Positions 44,999 to 54,303 of a stretch of 64,000 bases of DNA are shown piece after piece. Under the pieces are notes generated by a model. The model made no database searches. It worked only from the letters and a program-made list of their open reading frames with translations, and was not told the origin of the DNA. The position numbers were made by a program, and so were the translations under genes. Position 1 is the stretch's first letter. The number at the start of each line of letters is the position of its first letter. Origin of the DNA: AC-56 sp963798705 (GTDB taxonomy: Bacteria > Actinomycetota > Thermoleophilia > Solirubrobacterales > 70-9); assembly GCA_963798705.1 (NCBI GenBank), contig CAWCTW010000005.1, positions 2,467,741 through 2,531,740 of the forward strand, given 5' to 3'.

Positions 44999-47262
44999 GT
45001 GACCTCCGTCCTCGAGGCGACGCCGCCCAGCTTCAGCGCCGACGACGTCGCCCGGATCGCCGCCGAGCTGTTCGGCCTCGAGGGCACGGCGAGAGATCTC
45101 GGCAGCGAGCGCGACCAGACCTTCCTCGTGGAGGGACAGGCGGGCTCCGGCGTGCTGAAGATCTCCAACCTCGGCGAGCAGGCGGCGACGCTCGACTTCG
45201 AGGCCGAGGCGATCCTGCACATCGCGCGGGTCGACTCCGGAGCTGCCGGTCGCGCGCCCCCGCGCGGTCTCCGAGGTCGCGGGCGCGGCGGCCTACCGCA
45301 CCACGGTCGAGGGCACCGACGGAACGCACTTCGTGCGCCTGTTCGAGCGCATGGAAGGGCGCTCCGGCGGCGGCGCCGGCGCCCCGGATCTCTCCGATGC
45401 CGCGGTGCGCGACTACGGCGCCACCCACGCGCGGCTCAACCTCGCCCTGCGCGGCTTCTTCCATCCGGCGGCGGGCCGCGAGCTGCTCTGGGACCTGGCG
45501 CAGGCGGCCGAGCTGCAGGCCGCACGTCGAGACGATCGCCGACCGCGGGAAGCGCCGCCTCGTCGAGGCCGTGCTCGACCGCTACGAGGAGCGGGTGGCG
45601 CCACGCTGGCCGGCCCTTCGCGCCCAGGTCGTCCACGGCGATCTCAACCTCGACAACGTGCTGCTCTCAGACGAGGGCCGGATCTGCGGGATCGTCGACT
45701 TCGGCGACGCCGTCCACACGGCGCAGGTCGCCGACTTCGCCGTCGTCCTGGCCTCGCTGATGCGCGGTCGCCCGCCCGACGACGTCTTCCGCGTCGCGCG
45801 GATCGCGATCGACGGCTACGCCTCGCGGGTGCCGCTCGAACCGGTGGAGCTCGAGCTCCTCGGCGATCTGGTCGCGACGCGGCTCGCGCAGATCGTCGTG
45901 ATCAGCGCCTGGCGGGTCGCGCGCTATCCCGAGAACGCCGCCAACATCCAGGCCTGGGACGCCGACACGTGGCGATTGCTGGAGCTGGTCGGCGAGGTCG
46001 GCGCCGAGCGCTTCTCGCGCGAGCTCGGCGCATCGGCGCCGCCGGTCGCCAAGGACGCGCTGGCGAGGCGACGATCCGAGGTCTTCGGCGCCTCGCTCAC
46101 CCCGCTCACCTACGACGACCCGGTGCACGTCGTGCGCGGGGAGGGGGCGTGGCTGATCGACGCCGACGGGCGCCGGATCCTCGACGCCTACAACAACGTG
46201 CCGGTGCTCGGCCACTGCCACCCGCGCGTCAACGAGGCGGTCGTCCGCCAGACGCGCCGCCTCGCCACCAACGCGCGCTACCTGTACGAGCCGCTCATCG
46301 AGCTCGCCGAGCGGCTGCTCGCGACGATGCCTCCGGAGGCCGGCCTCGACAGCGCGATGGTCGTCAACTCGGGCAGCGAGGCAAACGACATCGCCTGGCG
46401 GATCGCCGCCGGCGCCACCGGTCGCAGCGGCGCGATCGTCACCCACCACGCCTACCACGGCGTCACCGCGGCGATGGCCGACCTCTCGCCGGAGGAATGG
46501 CCCGAGGGCTTCGACCCGGAGCACGTCGAGCGCATCCCCCACGATGCCGGAGCCGCCGAGGTGGCCGCCGCCGCGGCCCGGCTCGCCGAGCGCGGGCACC
46601 CGCTCGCCGCGACCTTCATCGACCCGGGATTCACCAGCGACGGCATCCACCCGCCGCCCCCCGCGCGCCTCGCCGAGATCGCCGCCGCCACCCGCGACGC
46701 GGGCGGCCTGTTCGTCGCCGACGAGGTGCAGGTCGGCCACGGCCGAAGCGGCGAGCACCTGTGGTCGTTCGCCCACCTCGGCGTGGTGCCCGACTTCGTC
46801 ACCCTCGGCAAGCCGATGGGCAACGGCTATCCGGTCGCCGCCGTTATCACGCGGCGCGAGCTCGTGGAGGCATCCGGCCACGCGGAGCGCATGTTCAGCA
46901 CCTTCGGCGGCAACCCGGTGGCGGCGCAGTCGGCGCTTGCGACGCTCGACGCGATCGAGGACGAGCGAATCATCCCGCATGCAAAGCGGGTGGCCGAGGC
47001 GCTTCGCCGGCGTCTGGAGGACCTCGGCGGCGACCACCCTGCGATCGTTGACGTCCGCGGCCTGGGACTTCTGATCGGGGTCGAGCTGGACGGCCCGGAA
47101 CGGGCGGACGCGGTGACAAACGCGATGCGCGACGCCGGCGTGCTGATCGGCCGGACGGGCCCGCGAGACGACGTCCTCAAGATCCGCCCACCGCTCGTCC
47201 TCGGCGTGGAGGAGGCAGATGTGCTGACCGCGGCGCTCGGTTCGGCACTCGCCGGGACGTAA
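44999..47262 (+). pseudogene. Aminoglycoside phosphotransferase-like domain fused to class III aminotransferase, two frameshifts
   Basis: The N-terminal part resembles APH/choline kinases (VVHGDLNLDNVLLSDEG with catalytic Asp/Asn, IVDFGDAVH). The C-terminal part is a PLP aminotransferase (NSGSEANDIAW, VADEVQVGHGRSG, LGKPMGNGYPVAAV with the PLP Lys). Such fusions act on phosphorylated amino alcohols or related compounds. Three frames are needed: a first shift near 45235 (an extra T in GACTCCGGAG) and a second near 45525 (an extra A in CTGCAGGCCG). Removing two bases makes the length 2262, divisible by three. TAGGAT lies 6 nt before GTG 44999. Confidence 0.82.
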
Positions 47263-47277
47263 CCCGCCCTCGGGCAG

Positions 47278-47589
47278 ATGGGAGAGATCGTCCGGGGAAG
47301 AGACCTGATCGGCGCGGTCGAGGGGAACTTCGAAGAGCTGACCCTCGCGGTTGGGGAACGCCGCCGCCTTGGCGACTTGCTGCTCGTCGAGTGGAGCGCC
47401 GACTACGGCGACGGCGCCATTTATCGCAACGTGACCATCGCCGAAATCGAGGATGGCGAAGCCGTGCGGGTGACCGACTACTGGGGCAAGCCGTTCGAGA
47501 CCCCGGAATGGCGCAAGGGAAAGACGGACCGGCTCGACATGCCGCCCGACGGCCGTTGGCCGGCATCCGATCGGCTGGAGCACCGCTGA
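47278..47589 (+). pseudogene. 5'-truncated SnoaL/NTF2-like gene
   Basis: 103 residues cover only the second half of the fold: VRGRDLIGAVEGNF, LLVEWSADYGDG and VRVTDYWGKPFETPEWR. The first helix and strand of NTF2-like proteins (about 40 residues) are missing, and the frame begins directly after the aminotransferase stop. A short expressed protein is possible. Confidence 0.55.
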
Positions 47590-47628
47590 GCGTCTCGTCA
47601 CGCGCTCGTCAGCGGATGCTTCGGCCCA

Positions 47629-48189
47629 TCAGCCCCGGTCGTCTCCGCGAGCCGACCGGCGCAGCGCCTCGTCCAGGTGAGCGATGCGATCGTCGTCTTC
47701 GCCGACGAGCGCCGTCAGCCGATCGCGGACCGCGTCCACGTCGAGGTTGCCGGCGGCGAGCATCGCCTCGATGTCGGCCCAGTCGCGGGTCCGGTTGAAC
47801 ATCGCCTTGAAGACCGCGAGCTCCACCGGTCCGAGAACCGGGATCTCCTCGCCCTCGAACGGCACCCGGCGCAGGTTGCGGGCGGCCTCGTCGTGCAGCG
47901 GCTCATAGCTGAAGAAGAGGTCGATCGGCGTGTCGTCCCACCACAGGCGGACCTGACCGTCACGGGCGATGGCTGCGGCGGTGTCCTCGTCACGCGTAAT
48001 CGCCTCGGGCAGGGCGGCGAGCGCAGGCTCGGACTCGGTCGCGGGGACGAACAGGTTGACGTCGATGTCGCGCGTGCCGCGCGGCTCGAGGGTCCAGTAG
48101 GCGAGGGCGATCGCGCCGCCGAAAGCATGCGGCAGCCCCGCTTTCGCGAGCCGGGCGTGGAGCTCGAGCAGCTTCTCGGCGAGGGTCAC
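47629..48189 (-). CDS. Nucleotidyltransferase, probable toxin of an HTH/NTase pair
   Basis: 186 residues with a minimal nucleotidyltransferase core: FGGAIALAYW and RGTRDIDVNLFVP (GG and DxD metal motifs), then PIDLFFSYEP with the third acidic residue. Similar enzymes are toxins that add nucleotides to tRNA, as in AbiEii/MenT. Its start lies 2 nt after the stop of the XRE-type gene, so they are one operon. Confidence 0.78.
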   Translation of the reverse strand: MTLAEKLLELHARLAKAGLPHAFGGAIALAYWTLEPRGTRDIDVNLFVPATESEPALAALPEAITRDEDTAAAIARDGQVRLWWDDTPIDLFFSYEPLHDEAARNLRRVPFEGEEIPVLGPVELAVFKAMFNRTRDWADIEAMLAAGNLDVDAVRDRLTALVGEDDDRIAHLDEALRRSARGDDRG

Positions 48190-48191
48190 CG

Positions 48192-48527
48192 TCAGGCGCC
48201 CGTGGGCGCCGGCAGGCGCGGGAACCGCAGTCTCGGCCGGTGCTTGGCGGGGAGACGCTCGGCCAGGTCGAGCACCTGCGTGAGGATCCGGGCGCGCCGT
48301 TCGAGCTCGCCGGCGCCGGGGACGCGGACGGCGCTCGAGGCGGGCACCGGGACAAGGCGCGTGCCGGCCGCGGCGAGAACCCGCGCGAGCGTGTCCGGGG
48401 TGGGGGTCTTTGCCCCATGCTCGTAGGCGGAGACGGTGGCCTGCGAGGTCCCGCTTCGCCGGGCGAGCTCGGTTTGCGTGAGGCCGGCGCCCCGGCGTGC
48501 TGTGCGAATGAGGTCAGGTACGTCCAC
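48192..48527 (-). CDS. XRE-family helix-turn-helix protein, probable antitoxin
   Basis: 111 residues; LIRTARRGAGLTQTELARRSGTSQATVSAYEHGAKTP is a classical Cro/CI-type HTH. It lies directly upstream of a nucleotidyltransferase toxin-like gene. GTG 48527 is 6 nt from TATACT (48534-48539), and a palindrome covers that box, which predicts autorepression. Confidence 0.85.
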   Translation of the reverse strand: MDVPDLIRTARRGAGLTQTELARRSGTSQATVSAYEHGAKTPTPDTLARVLAAAGTRLVPVPASSAVRVPGAGELERRARILTQVLDLAERLPAKHRPRLRFPRLPAPTGA

Positions 48528-48533
48528 GCAGCG

Positions 48534-48553
48534 AGTATATCCAAATGGATATA
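48534..48553 (-). promoter_or_regulatory. Operator palindrome overlapping the -10 box of the HTH/NTase operon
   Basis: TATATCC, AAAT, GGATATA (48536-48553) is a perfect 7-bp inverted repeat. On the minus strand the -10 hexamer TATACT overlaps it, so a bound repressor would block polymerase. Confidence 0.65.
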
Positions 48554-48612
48554 ACAGGGGAGCGCGCTCGTGGGGCCGTAGAGGCTCGAAGCAGCGCTCC
48601 CTGGGACGTCAC

Positions 48613-49908
48613 TTAGGGGCCGAAGGAAATGCTCTGATCGGTGAGTGAGGCAGCCTCGGCGACGATCCCTTCGACCAGGGCATCGAGGCTGCCGACGATC
48701 GTCGGCTCCGCGCAGAGGCCGAAGTGCAGCTCATCGGCCATCGAGGTCACGGCCACGCGAAGTCCGTGCCGATGGTCGATATCGGCAAGCGAGTACAAGG
48801 CGCGCACGGGCGCGCCCAGGACCGATGGCCTGTGGGTGGGTCCCCTGATGTTCGAGACATTGAGCGCGAACACCTCCGGTCGTGCCAAAAGCGAGTCGAG
48901 CAGCCGCCGGACTGGCGGCGCCAGCCGCCCGATGTCACGTAGCAGCGCGTCGACGATCTGCGCGTCGCGGGCGCGTTTGCGCTGCGCGGTCTCCCTGCTG
49001 ATGCGCCGCAGGCGTTCGACCGGGTCCGTGGTTGCGACCGGAAGCGCGACGCAAAAGAAGGAGTCGCGGTTCGCTGCCTCGGGCCTCTCCGCGCGGTGGT
49101 GGAGGCTGACCGGGATCTTCACTCGCAGGCTCCCGGGCGCGCCGCCCCGCGACTGCGCCCAGCGCCGAACCCCGCCGGCGACCAGCGCCAGGACCAGATC
49201 GTTCACCGTGGCCTCCGGCACGAGCCGCTTCGCAGACGGCTTCAAGCCGCCGAACCCGATCGATGTGAACGCGACGGTGCGACGGGCACTGACGCGACCC
49301 TCGAACGGCGAGCGCTCCCGCGCCCGCGGGAGCTCGCGTCGCAGCGTCGCCGGAAGCCGTCCCGGACGGCGTAGCTCGAGCGACTGGCGCAGCTCGCCGA
49401 GCGGCCCCGACCCGGTGGGCGCGGCAGGGCGTTCTTCCGCTGCATCGCCCTCGTCCCACAGGACCTCCTTCGCCAGCCGCATGGCCATCGCCCCGTCGGC
49501 CATGCTGTGATGGACGCTCCACACGAGGGCCATGCCGCCGTCCTCCACCGGGTCGAGCAGGTCGATCGCCCACAGCGGCTTCGAGCGATCGAGCCGCTCC
49601 CGCATCTTGCGCGCGCAGATCCGCCGCAGCTCGTCCTCGGAGACCGTGCCCGTCGCCGGGCGCGCTCGCACGTGGTCGCGGATGTCGAACTCCGGATCGT
49701 CGACCCACTCGACGCGCCAGCGACCGCGCACCCGCAGCTTCCACCGCAGCTGCGGCGCGCGCTCGATCCCCGCGGCGATGCGCGTCCGAAGCGCCTCGAC
49801 GTCCGGCCGCGGCCGTCCGGTCGGCGGGTCGAGAATCGCGATCTTGAGCGTGTGGCCGGCGACGGTCGGAGACTCGGCGCGCAGGATCGCGCGGTCCTCG
49901 GCGCTCAG
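48613..49908 (-). CDS. WS/DGAT-type acyltransferase
   Basis: About 431 residues. WSVHHSMADGAMAM contains the HHxxxDG active site, and the C-terminal half has NVSNIRGP and the closing PTIVGSLDALVEGI segments. Such enzymes make wax esters or triacylglycerol from acyl-CoA at lipid bodies. No ATG, GTG or TTG precedes the conserved N-terminus in frame; CTG 49908 (LSAEDRAILRAESP, resembling MSADDxxFLxxE) is the best candidate. The upstream oxidoreductase gene ends at 49925, so translational coupling is likely. Confidence 0.82.
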   Translation of the reverse strand: MSAEDRAILRAESPTVAGHTLKIAILDPPTGRPRPDVEALRTRIAAGIERAPQLRWKLRVRGRWRVEWVDDPEFDIRDHVRARPATGTVSEDELRRICARKMRERLDRSKPLWAIDLLDPVEDGGMALVWSVHHSMADGAMAMRLAKEVLWDEGDAAEERPAAPTGSGPLGELRQSLELRRPGRLPATLRRELPRARERSPFEGRVSARRTVAFTSIGFGGLKPSAKRLVPEATVNDLVLALVAGGVRRWAQSRGGAPGSLRVKIPVSLHHRAERPEAANRDSFFCVALPVATTDPVERLRRISRETAQRKRARDAQIVDALLRDIGRLAPPVRRLLDSLLARPEVFALNVSNIRGPTHRPSVLGAPVRALYSLADIDHRHGLRVAVTSMADELHFGLCAEPTIVGSLDALVEGIVAEAASLTDQSISFGP

Positions 49909-49924
49909 CGATTTTGCGGTGCGC

Positions 49925-51166
49925 TCAGCGATCGATCGGCGTGTACGGGTCGAGCGCCGCCGGGTCGCGATGCCACTGGCGCGGGAGCGCGACCTCGACG
50001 TCCATCGAGGGCATCGGCGGCACGGGCTCCGCCGGGTGCTCGTCCCCGGCGAGCCATGGAGTGAGATAGCGGCCCGAGACCTTGAACGGCGGCCACCACA
50101 GATAGTCCGGCGAGGCGTAACCCTCGGGATCGCCACTTGCGACGTTGGCCGTCATCGACATCGTCTCCTCGCCCGTGATGAGCTTGCCGCGCAGAATCGG
50201 ATGGAACGGCTCCGGCTCCAGGTCGGCGCCGAGGCGCGCGGCAATGTGCTCGGCCGCGGCGTCGGCCTGTTGAGTCGCGAGGCCGCCCTGCTTGATCGGA
50301 AAGTTCGTCCCGTCGCCTGCCGCATAGAGATCATCGGCGTCGTAGACGCGGGCGTGCTCGTCGATCGGGATGAACCCGTTCTGGTCGGCGGAGAGCCCCT
50401 CGACCCCGGGCCCCTCGAGCAGCGGGAGGGCGACGACCGCAGCCGCGCGAAGCTCCTCCTCGCCAGGGGCGAGAACGAGCGTTCCCTCCTCGGCCTCGCG
50501 GGCATGGACGCCGCCGCGGAACTCGATTCCGCGCGTTCGCAACAGCTCGCCGACCGCCTCGCTCGGGCGCGTGCCGAAGATCGCCAGCGGCGAGGCCTCC
50601 GGCGTTACGAGCACGAGCTCGACCTCGTCGCGGCGCTCGCCAAGGCGCTTGGCCGTGAGCAGCGCGAGCTCGTAGATCGGCAGCGCCCAGGTGACGCCGG
50701 ACGGGACGACGAAGGCGATGCGAGGCGTCTCGGAGGCGCGCGCGGGTTCGACCAGGGCGGTCACGTCCAGCGGCGGGCCGGGAACGAGGAAGCTGAACCC
50801 GTGGGCGAAGGCGGGTCGCGAGGTGGCACCGAGGCACAGCAGCGCCACGTCATAGCCGACCGGCTCGCCGTCGGCGAGCTCCGCGACGTGGTCGTCCGGC
50901 CGGATGGAGCGAACCGTGTCGCCGATGAATCGCGCGCCGAGCTCCGTGACCGCCGGTTCCAGCTCCCTGCGCTCGTAGGGGGCGAGCGAGAACGGCTCGT
51001 CCACCGCCATCGGCCGATAGCGGAACTCAGGATCGGCCGAGACCAGCGCAAGCTCGACCCGATCGTCGGCGAGGTCGCGAAGCGCGAGCAGCGCCTCGAT
51101 CCCCGCGATCCCGCCACCGACGATCAGGACGCGGGACTTTGGGTCCGCTGAAAACCCGGAAGACAC
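49925..51166 (-). CDS. NAD(P)/FAD-dependent oxidoreductase (NDH-2/sulfide:quinone reductase-like)
   Basis: 413 residues. RVLIVGGGIAGIEALLALRDL binds FAD, IAFVVPSGVTWALPIYELAL is a second dinucleotide region and LYAAGDGTNFPIKQGGLATQQADAAA the C-terminal flavin motif with a membrane-quinone-type ending. The cysteines of true sulfide:quinone reductases are not evident. GTG 51166 has TAGAGT (51178-51183) 11 nt upstream. It probably forms an operon with the acyltransferase. Confidence 0.85.
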   Translation of the reverse strand: MSSGFSADPKSRVLIVGGGIAGIEALLALRDLADDRVELALVSADPEFRYRPMAVDEPFSLAPYERRELEPAVTELGARFIGDTVRSIRPDDHVAELADGEPVGYDVALLCLGATSRPAFAHGFSFLVPGPPLDVTALVEPARASETPRIAFVVPSGVTWALPIYELALLTAKRLGERRDEVELVLVTPEASPLAIFGTRPSEAVGELLRTRGIEFRGGVHAREAEEGTLVLAPGEEELRAAAVVALPLLEGPGVEGLSADQNGFIPIDEHARVYDADDLYAAGDGTNFPIKQGGLATQQADAAAEHIAARLGADLEPEPFHPILRGKLITGEETMSMTANVASGDPEGYASPDYLWWPPFKVSGRYLTPWLAGDEHPAEPVPPMPSMDVEVALPRQWHRDPAALDPYTPIDR

Positions 51167-51319
51167 TGGCCGGCCGCACTCTACGCGCCTTTGGCGCCAT
51201 GTCACGGATCGTTCCGGGGTAGCGGCTGCGGATTCGCGGATTCACCGAATCGCCACTTGCGCGTTCGGCCGCGGGTGGGATACTCAGAGCGTCAGTCGCG
51301 ATCAGGAGGAGGAGCCAGC

Positions 51320-51634
51320 ATGAAGTACCTCGTCAGCGCCACGCCCGGTGGTGGCATGCCCCCGACGCCGGAGCAGTTCGACGCCGCGATCGAGTGGCTC
51401 GACGGCAAGGTCGAAGATGGCACGTTCGATTGCATCTTCGGGTACCTGGAGGGCGGCGGCTTCAGCGTCGCCAACGTCGATTCCCACAGCGAGGCCCTCG
51501 AGTTGATGGCCGACTACCCGCTGTTCGGGCTGGTCGACTGGGAGGTGCGCCCCCTGCTCGAGTTCAAGGACGGCGTCGACACGATTCGCGCGAAGCTGGC
51601 CGAGGCTCAGGCGGCGATGGCGGGCGGCGGCTAG
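51320..51634 (+). CDS. Small dimeric alpha/beta-barrel-like protein
   Basis: 104 residues, MKYLVSATPGGGMPPTPEQFDAAIEWLDGKVEDGTF; pattern of YCII/muconolactone-isomerase-like barrels (LFGLVDWEVRPLLEF). AGGAGGAGG precedes the ATG and GATACT lies at 51279-51284. Function unknown. Confidence 0.7.
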   Translation: MKYLVSATPGGGMPPTPEQFDAAIEWLDGKVEDGTFDCIFGYLEGGGFSVANVDSHSEALELMADYPLFGLVDWEVRPLLEFKDGVDTIRAKLAEAQAAMAGGG

Positions 51635-51672
51635 GGCCGCGTTTCGAGAGCCGGCGTCGAGGCCCCGTCGGC

Positions 51673-52866
51673 TCACAGCCTTCCGAGGACGGGATTCACC
51701 CGGTCGAGGAGCCAATCCAGCTCGTCCGTGGTCGTCGTGAGGGGCGGGGCAAAACGGATCGTGTGCTCCTTGGTCTCCTTGGCCAGGACCCCGACGTCCA
51801 GTAGACGCTCGCACGCCTGCCTCGCGGGGGCGGCCTCCGCGGCGATGTCCACGCCGATCCAAAGCCCGCGCTGGCGGATGGCGGTGACCGCGGGGTGGGA
51901 TGCGGTCCGCAGCGAGTCGAGGAATCGCGAGCCGAGCTCCGCGGCGTTTCGCTCGAGCGCTCCGTCTGCCAAGAGATCGAGCACCTCGAGCGCGATGGCG
52001 CAGGCGAGTGGATTGCCGCCGAATGTGCTGCCGTGCTGGCCCGGCCTGAACAGCCCGAGGACCTCGTCGGAGCCGACGACCGCCGATATCGGGACGATCC
52101 CGCCCCCGAGCGCCTTGCCGAGGAGCATCAAGTCCGGGTGGACGTTCTCGTGCTCGCACGCGAACATCCGCCCCGTGCGTCCGAGCCCCGACTGAACCTC
52201 GTCGGCGATCATGAGCACGTTCGCGGCCTCGCAGAGCTCCCGAGCTTCCGCGAGATATCCGGGGGGCGGTATGAGCACCCCGGCCTCGCCCTGGATCGGC
52301 TCGACGAGAAACGCAACCGTCTCGTCGTCCAGCGCAGCCTCCAGGGCGCCGAGGTCGCCGAACGGGATGATCTCGAAGCCGGGCGCGTACGGGCCGAAGC
52401 TGGCCCGCGCCCACTGGTCATCGGAGAAGGAGACGATCGTCGTCGTGCGCCCGTGGAAGTTCCCGTGGCAGACGACGATCTTCGCCCGGCCCGGCCTCAC
52501 CCCCTTGACCTCGTATCCCCACTTGCGCGCCGCCTTGATCGCCGTCTCGACCGCCTCGGCGCCGGTGTTCATGGGAAGGACTCGTTCCGCCGAGCAGACG
52601 CCGGCCAGACGCCGACAGAATTCGCCGAGCCGGTCGTTGTGGAAGGCGCGACTGGTGAGCGTCAGCCGCTCGAGCTGTTCGTGCGCGGCCGCGACGAGGC
52701 GCGGGTGGCGGTGTCCGAAGTTGAGCGCGGAGTAGGCGGACAGCGCGTCGAAATAGCGGCGCCCGTCGACGTCCTCCACCCATGAGCCCTCGCCGCGGGC
52801 GATGACCACCGGGAGGGGGTGGTAGTTGTGGGTGCCGTACTCGTCCTCGAGCCGCGCCGGATCCAT
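51673..52866 (-). CDS. rocD: Ornithine--oxo-acid aminotransferase
   Basis: 397 residues from ATG 52866 (TTG 52878 is possible). YGTHNYHPLPVVIARG is typical of ornithine aminotransferases. NTGAEAVETAIKAARKWGY, LMIADEVQSGLGRTG and LLGKALGGGIVPISAVVG with the PLP-binding Lys identify the class III fold. It converts ornithine and 2-oxoglutarate to glutamate semialdehyde. The upstream gene is the GTP-binding protein, 13 nt before the ATG. A fragment of a second copy lies at 40270-40338. Confidence 0.92.
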   Translation of the reverse strand: MDPARLEDEYGTHNYHPLPVVIARGEGSWVEDVDGRRYFDALSAYSALNFGHRHPRLVAAAHEQLERLTLTSRAFHNDRLGEFCRRLAGVCSAERVLPMNTGAEAVETAIKAARKWGYEVKGVRPGRAKIVVCHGNFHGRTTTIVSFSDDQWARASFGPYAPGFEIIPFGDLGALEAALDDETVAFLVEPIQGEAGVLIPPPGYLAEARELCEAANVLMIADEVQSGLGRTGRMFACEHENVHPDLMLLGKALGGGIVPISAVVGSDEVLGLFRPGQHGSTFGGNPLACAIALEVLDLLADGALERNAAELGSRFLDSLRTASHPAVTAIRQRGLWIGVDIAAEAAPARQACERLLDVGVLAKETKEHTIRFAPPLTTTTDELDWLLDRVNPVLGRL

Positions 52867-52879
52867 TACCTGGTGCAAG

Positions 52880-54247
52880 CTAGGCGTCGCTTCCGCTCGC
52901 CATCGCGACGACCGGCGCGAGAACGTCGGTGAGCGCGGGCCCGCTCAGCTGGCTCAGCTCATACACCGCGTGGCGGACCGGGTGATCGGAGTCGATCAGG
53001 CGCGAGAGGTCGATCGGCGTGCCCGTCACGACCACGTCGCACGGGGTCGCGTTGATCGTCTGCTCCAGATCGTGCAGCTGCTCGTCCGAGTAGCCCATCG
53101 CCGGCAGCACGGACCCGATGTGCGGGTAGCGCTCGAACGTGTCGCGGATCGAGCCGACGGCGTGGAGCCGCGGGTCGACCACCGATGCCGCCCCGGCCTC
53201 GCGCGCCGCCACCATCCCGGCCCCGAACGGCATCCCGCCGTGGGTGATCGTCGGCCCGTCCTCGACCACGAGCGCGGCGCGTCCCTCGACCGGCGGGCCT
53301 TCGGCAAGCGAGACGGGTGAGGCCGCCTGGATCACCGCGGCCGCCGGATTGGCGCCGGCGACGTGGCCCAGGACCTCGGCGACCTGGTCCTCGCCGGCGC
53401 TGTCGACCTTGTTGACGATGACGACGTCCGCCATTCGGAGGTTCGTCTCGCCGGGGTAGTAGGCGAGCTCGTGGCCCGGCCGCAGGGGGTCCACGACCAC
53501 GATCGAGAGGTCGGGCCGCAGGAAGGCGAAATCGTTGTTGCCGCCGTCCCAGATCAGGACGTCGGATTCGCTCGCGGCGAGGCGGGTGATGTCGGCGTAG
53601 TCGACGCCCGCGTAGACGACGATTCCCATCTCGACCGGGCGCTCGTACTCCTCGCGCTCCTCGATCGTCGGCTCGTAGGAGTCGATGTCGGCGAGCGTCG
53701 CAAAGCGCTGCACCCGCATCGGCTCGAGCTCGCCGTAGGGCATCGGATGCCGGATCAGCCCGACCCGCAGCCCCGCCTCGACGAGGATGCGCCCGACCTC
53801 GCGGCTCGTCTGGCTCTTGCCGCTGCCGGTCCGAACGGCGCAGACGGAGACGACCGGCTTGGGCGCGGCCAGCATCGTCGAGCGCGGCCCCGGAAGGCTG
53901 AAGTCCGCACCCGCCGCCTGGACCCGCGCGGCGCAGTGCATGACGTGCTCATACGGGACGTCGGAGTACGCGAACACGACCTCGTCGACCTCCTCGCTCG
54001 CCACGAGGTCGACCAGCTCCTCCTCCGGGCGGATCGGGATCCCGCGCGAATAGCGGGAGCCGGCGAGCGAGGCCGGGTACGTTCGATCGGCGATTCCGGG
54101 GATCTGCGTGGCGGTGAACGCGACCACCTCGACGCTCGGGTCGTCGCGGTACAGCACGTTGAAGTCGTGGAAGTCGCGGCCCCCGGCGCCCATGATGATG
54201 AGGCGGCGTGGCCGAGCCTTCCTGGATCGAGCGACGCTTTCGGCCAT
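52880..54247 (-). CDS. Cyclic 2,3-diphosphoglycerate synthetase-like GTP-binding protein
   Basis: 455 residues. RRLIIMGAGGRDFHDFNVLYRDD opens an N-terminal Rossmann-type domain; AVRTGSGKSQTSREVGRIL is a P-loop; VIVNKVDSA gives nucleotide specificity. Archaeal cDPG synthetases share this layout, but bacterial members are usually found with ornithine/carbamoyl-phosphate genes, as here between rocD and carbamate kinase, so another ligation is possible. TAGGCT (54255-54260) lies 7 nt before ATG 54247. Confidence 0.82.
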   Translation of the reverse strand: MAESVARSRKARPRRLIIMGAGGRDFHDFNVLYRDDPSVEVVAFTATQIPGIADRTYPASLAGSRYSRGIPIRPEEELVDLVASEEVDEVVFAYSDVPYEHVMHCAARVQAAGADFSLPGPRSTMLAAPKPVVSVCAVRTGSGKSQTSREVGRILVEAGLRVGLIRHPMPYGELEPMRVQRFATLADIDSYEPTIEEREEYERPVEMGIVVYAGVDYADITRLAASESDVLIWDGGNNDFAFLRPDLSIVVVDPLRPGHELAYYPGETNLRMADVVIVNKVDSAGEDQVAEVLGHVAGANPAAAVIQAASPVSLAEGPPVEGRAALVVEDGPTITHGGMPFGAGMVAAREAGAASVVDPRLHAVGSIRDTFERYPHIGSVLPAMGYSDEQLHDLEQTINATPCDVVVTGTPIDLSRLIDSDHPVRHAVYELSQLSGPALTDVLAPVVAMASGSDA

Positions 54248-54303
54248 GGTCCCCAGCCTACGTCCCCGCGCCATCGGGTGCCCGGGGGCGGTAGAAAGCA
54301 TCC

